From assembly GCA_026989045.1 (NCBI GenBank), contig JALSJY010000008.1:1-6704 (forward strand): 6,704 nucleotides of DNA. Reading direction: 5' to 3'. Of this stretch, positions 4,806-6,704 are shown piece by piece. The DNA is from Hyphomicrobiales bacterium (GTDB taxonomy: Bacteria > Pseudomonadota > Alphaproteobacteria > Rhizobiales > Devosiaceae). Within the stretch, counting starts at the first letter, position 1; every line of letters starts with the position of its first letter. Position numbers and translations under genes: made by a program. Under the pieces are notes generated by a model. The model searched no databases, was not told the DNA's origin, and saw nothing but the letters and a program-made list of their open reading frames with translations.

Positions 4806-6704
4806 TTAATCAAGTTCGAGCAAAATTTTTAGATTATTTCGTTAAGGAGGGGCATGAGCTTGTTGCCTCCAGTGCGCTTGTTCCAAACAATGATCCAACT
4901 TTAATGTTCACCGCTGCTGGCATGGTGCCGTTTAAAAATGTTTTTACTGGCATTGAAAAACGCCCATATTCAACGGCAGTTTCTTCACAAAAATGCGTTC
5001 GTGCTGGCGGCAAGCATAATGATTTAGATAATGTAGGTTTTACTGCGCGCCATCATACCTTTTTTGAAATGCTTGGAAATTTCTCATTTGGTGATTATTT
5101 TAAAGAGAGGGCAATTGTGTTAGCATGGAATTTAATAACCAAGGAATATAATATTCCTAAAGAGAAATTGTTGGTTACTGTTTATGCAGACGATGATGTT
5201 GCTTATGATTTATGGCGTAAAATAGCGGGTCTTAGTGAAGATAAAATTATCCGTATCAGCACCTCTGATAATTTTTGGTCAATGGGCGATGTTGGGCCAT
5301 GTGGACCATGTGCTGAGATTTTTTATGATCATGGGGAGCATATTTTTGGTGGCCCTCCGGGTAGTCCAACAGAAGACGGCGATAGATTTGTAGAAATCTG
5401 GAATCTAGTTTTCATGCAATATGAGCAATTAGATAAGGAAAATCGTGTTGATTTGCCACGCCCATCAATTGATACGGGCATGGGTTTGGAGAGATTATCT
5501 GCGATTATCCAAGGTAAGCATGATAATTATGATATTGATTTATTCACATCATTGATTGACGCCTCTTCAAACGCAACTGGTGCAATTGTTAGTGAGGAGA
5601 ATAAATCTTCGCATCGTGTAATTGCGGATCACTTGCGCGCAATGTCTTTTTTAATAGCTGAAGGAATTTTGCCATCAAATGAGGGGCGTGGATATGTGCT
5701 TCGCCGGATTATGCGCCGTGCCATGCGCCATGCGACATTATTGGGTGCAAAAGAGCCAATAATTCATTCATTAGTTCCAACCCTTGTTAGCGAAATGGGG
5801 CAGGCTTATCCTGAATTACAGCTTGGCGAGAGCATGATTGAAGAAACTATTAAACTAGAAGAGGGACGCTTTCTTAAAACTCTAAGCAAGGGGCTATCTA
5901 TTCTTGATGAGGAGATTTCATCTTTAAGTAAGGGAGATATGCTTGATGGGAGAACGGCTTTTAAACTCTATGATACCTATGGTTTTCCGCTTGATTTAAC
6001 GCAAGATGCTTTGCGAAATAAAGGAATAAATGTTGATTTAACAGGCTTTGAAAATGCAATGGCAGAGCAAAAAGCAATTGCGCGAAAAAGCTGGGCAGGG
6101 GCAGGAGGCAGTGCAACTGATAAGGTTTGGTTTGATGTGGCAGAAATTGCAGGGGCAACCGAGTTTTTGGGATATAAAAGCCAAACTGCTCAAGCAGAAG
6201 TTATTGCTCTTGTTAAAGATGGTGAAATTGTTGATGAGCTGGCTAAGGGTGAGAGTGGTTTTGTAATATTTAACCAAACACCATTTTACGCCACCAGCGG
6301 CGGGCAGGTTGGTGATGTCGGTATTATATATGCTGATGATATTTCTGCCAACGTCACTGGAGTTAGCAAGCAGGTAGGCGGTGTTTTTGCCCATCAGGTA
6401 AAAATTTCAAATGGCATTTTAAAAAACTCAATGGCGCTAACCCTTGAGATTGACAAAAGCACCAGAAAAGAAATCTGCGCCAATCATTCAGCGACCCATT
6501 TATTACATGAAGCTTTAAGAGAAATATTGGGAAATCATGTTGCACAAAAAGGCTCACTTGTTTCAGCAGATAGATTGCGGTTTGATTTTTCGCATAGCAA
6601 ACCAGTTAGTGCTGACGAAATTTTACAAATTGAGCGTTTAGCTAATGAAATAATCATTCAAAATACCGAGGTTGAAACTCGCCTTATGGGCGTTGATGAA
6701 GCGC
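4796..6704 (+). CDS. alaS: Alanyl-tRNA synthetase, N-terminal 636 residues
   Basis: AlaRS charges tRNA-Ala and clears mischarged Ser- and Gly-tRNA-Ala. The frame stays open from ATG 4796 to the window end; about a quarter of the usual 870-890 residues lies beyond. The product begins MSSVNQVRAKFLDYF, as in relatives, followed by LVPNNDPTLMFTAAGMVPFK and KCVRAGGKHNDLDNVG. Class II motif 2 is at about 83-102 (RHHTFFEMLGNFSFGDYF), and motif 3 is DTGMGLER (226-233). The tRNA-recognition helices lie around 280-320 (ADHLRAMSFLIAEG, YVLRRIMRRAMRHA). The editing domain has SGGQVGD (501-507) and the zinc ligands His564 and His568 in NHSATHLLHEALRE. The Cys/His ligand pair and the C-Ala domain are outside the window. 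One small oddity is TPFYATSGGQ, where I recall Glu before SGGQ in many homologues. The Shine-Dalgarno is weak, but homology fixes the start. Confidence 0.97.
   Translation, partial: MSSVNQVRAKFLDYFVKEGHELVASSALVPNNDPTLMFTAAGMVPFKNVFTGIEKRPYSTAVSSQKCVRAGGKHNDLDNVGFTARHHTFFEMLGNFSFGDYFKERAIVLAWNLITKEYNIPKEKLLVTVYADDDVAYDLWRKIAGLSEDKIIRISTSDNFWSMGDVGPCGPCAEIFYDHGEHIFGGPPGSPTEDGDRFVEIWNLVFMQYEQLDKENRVDLPRPSIDTGMGLERLSAIIQGKHDNYDIDLFTSLIDASSNATGAIVSEENKSSHRVIADHLRAMSFLIAEGILPSNEGRGYVLRRIMRRAMRHATLLGAKEPIIHSLVPTLVSEMGQAYPELQLGESMIEETIKLEEGRFLKTLSKGLSILDEEISSLSKGDMLDGRTAFKLYDTYGFPLDLTQDALRNKGINVDLTGFENAMAEQKAIARKSWAGAGGSATDKVWFDVAEIAGATEFLGYKSQTAQAEVIALVKDGEIVDELAKGESGFVIFNQTPFYATSGGQVGDVGIIYADDISANVTGVSKQVGGVFAHQVKISNGILKNSMALTLEIDKSTRKEICANHSATHLLHEALREILGNHVAQKGSLVSADRLRFDFSHSKPVSADEILQIERLANEIIIQNTEVETRLMGVDEA

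Noticed and set aside
6038..6394. Minus-strand open frames within alaS
   Set aside because: The plus strand encodes conserved AlaRS throughout, and the antisense peptides match nothing I recognise.
1..6704. Search for an undescribed system, mobile element, CRISPR array or defence island
   Set aside because: Nearly all of the window is accounted for by recognisable core genes and their short control regions. I saw no long repeats, transposase motifs or unexplained gene cluster.

Overview
The window reads as ordinary chromosomal DNA from a low-GC alphaproteobacterium. The evidence is the gene content and order (flhB end, cckA, a DUF2853 gene, recA, alaS), the CckA-type hybrid histidine kinase, and a RecA with the alphaproteobacterial N-terminal extension and the 'MFGSPETTTGG' loop. 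Long AT-rich spacers and AT-ending codons point to a GC content around 40% by eye (not computed). I cannot name the genus. The gene order resembles the flhB/cckA/recA/alaS neighbourhood that I recall from Caulobacter and Hyphomicrobiales.

Layout: bases 1-149 hold the C-terminal end of FlhB, the flagellar type III export switch protein. After a 152-bp spacer with an inverted repeat in the leader, cckA (302-2860, GTG start, 852 aa) encodes a membrane-anchored hybrid histidine kinase with three PAS-like regions, HisKA, HATPase and receiver domains. A perfect 10-bp hairpin with A and T flanks (2871-2906) can end transcription from both sides. On the minus strand lies a small DUF2853 gene (2925-3248, 107 aa), divergent from recA. 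The 259-bp region between them carries a 16-bp inverted repeat next to a -10-like box, a paired direct repeat, and four ACAAA-containing 11-bp units in exact phase that resemble alphaproteobacterial LexA half-sites. recA (3508-4608, 366 aa) is complete and ends in a strong intrinsic terminator (4635-4666). After a 129-bp leader with no good Shine-Dalgarno, alaS starts at 4796 and runs off the end; 636 codons are visible.

How the genes fit together: CckA heads the CckA-ChpT-CtrA/CpdR phosphorelay that controls cell cycle and flagellar genes, which fits its place beside a flagellar gene. RecA is the recombinase and SOS co-protease. AlaRS is a housekeeping enzyme. Each gene after flhB appears to be its own transcription unit.

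I see no mobile element, CRISPR array, tRNA, rRNA or defence system. The features most worth checking are regulatory: the phased repeat array upstream of recA and the shared divergent control region with the DUF2853 gene.
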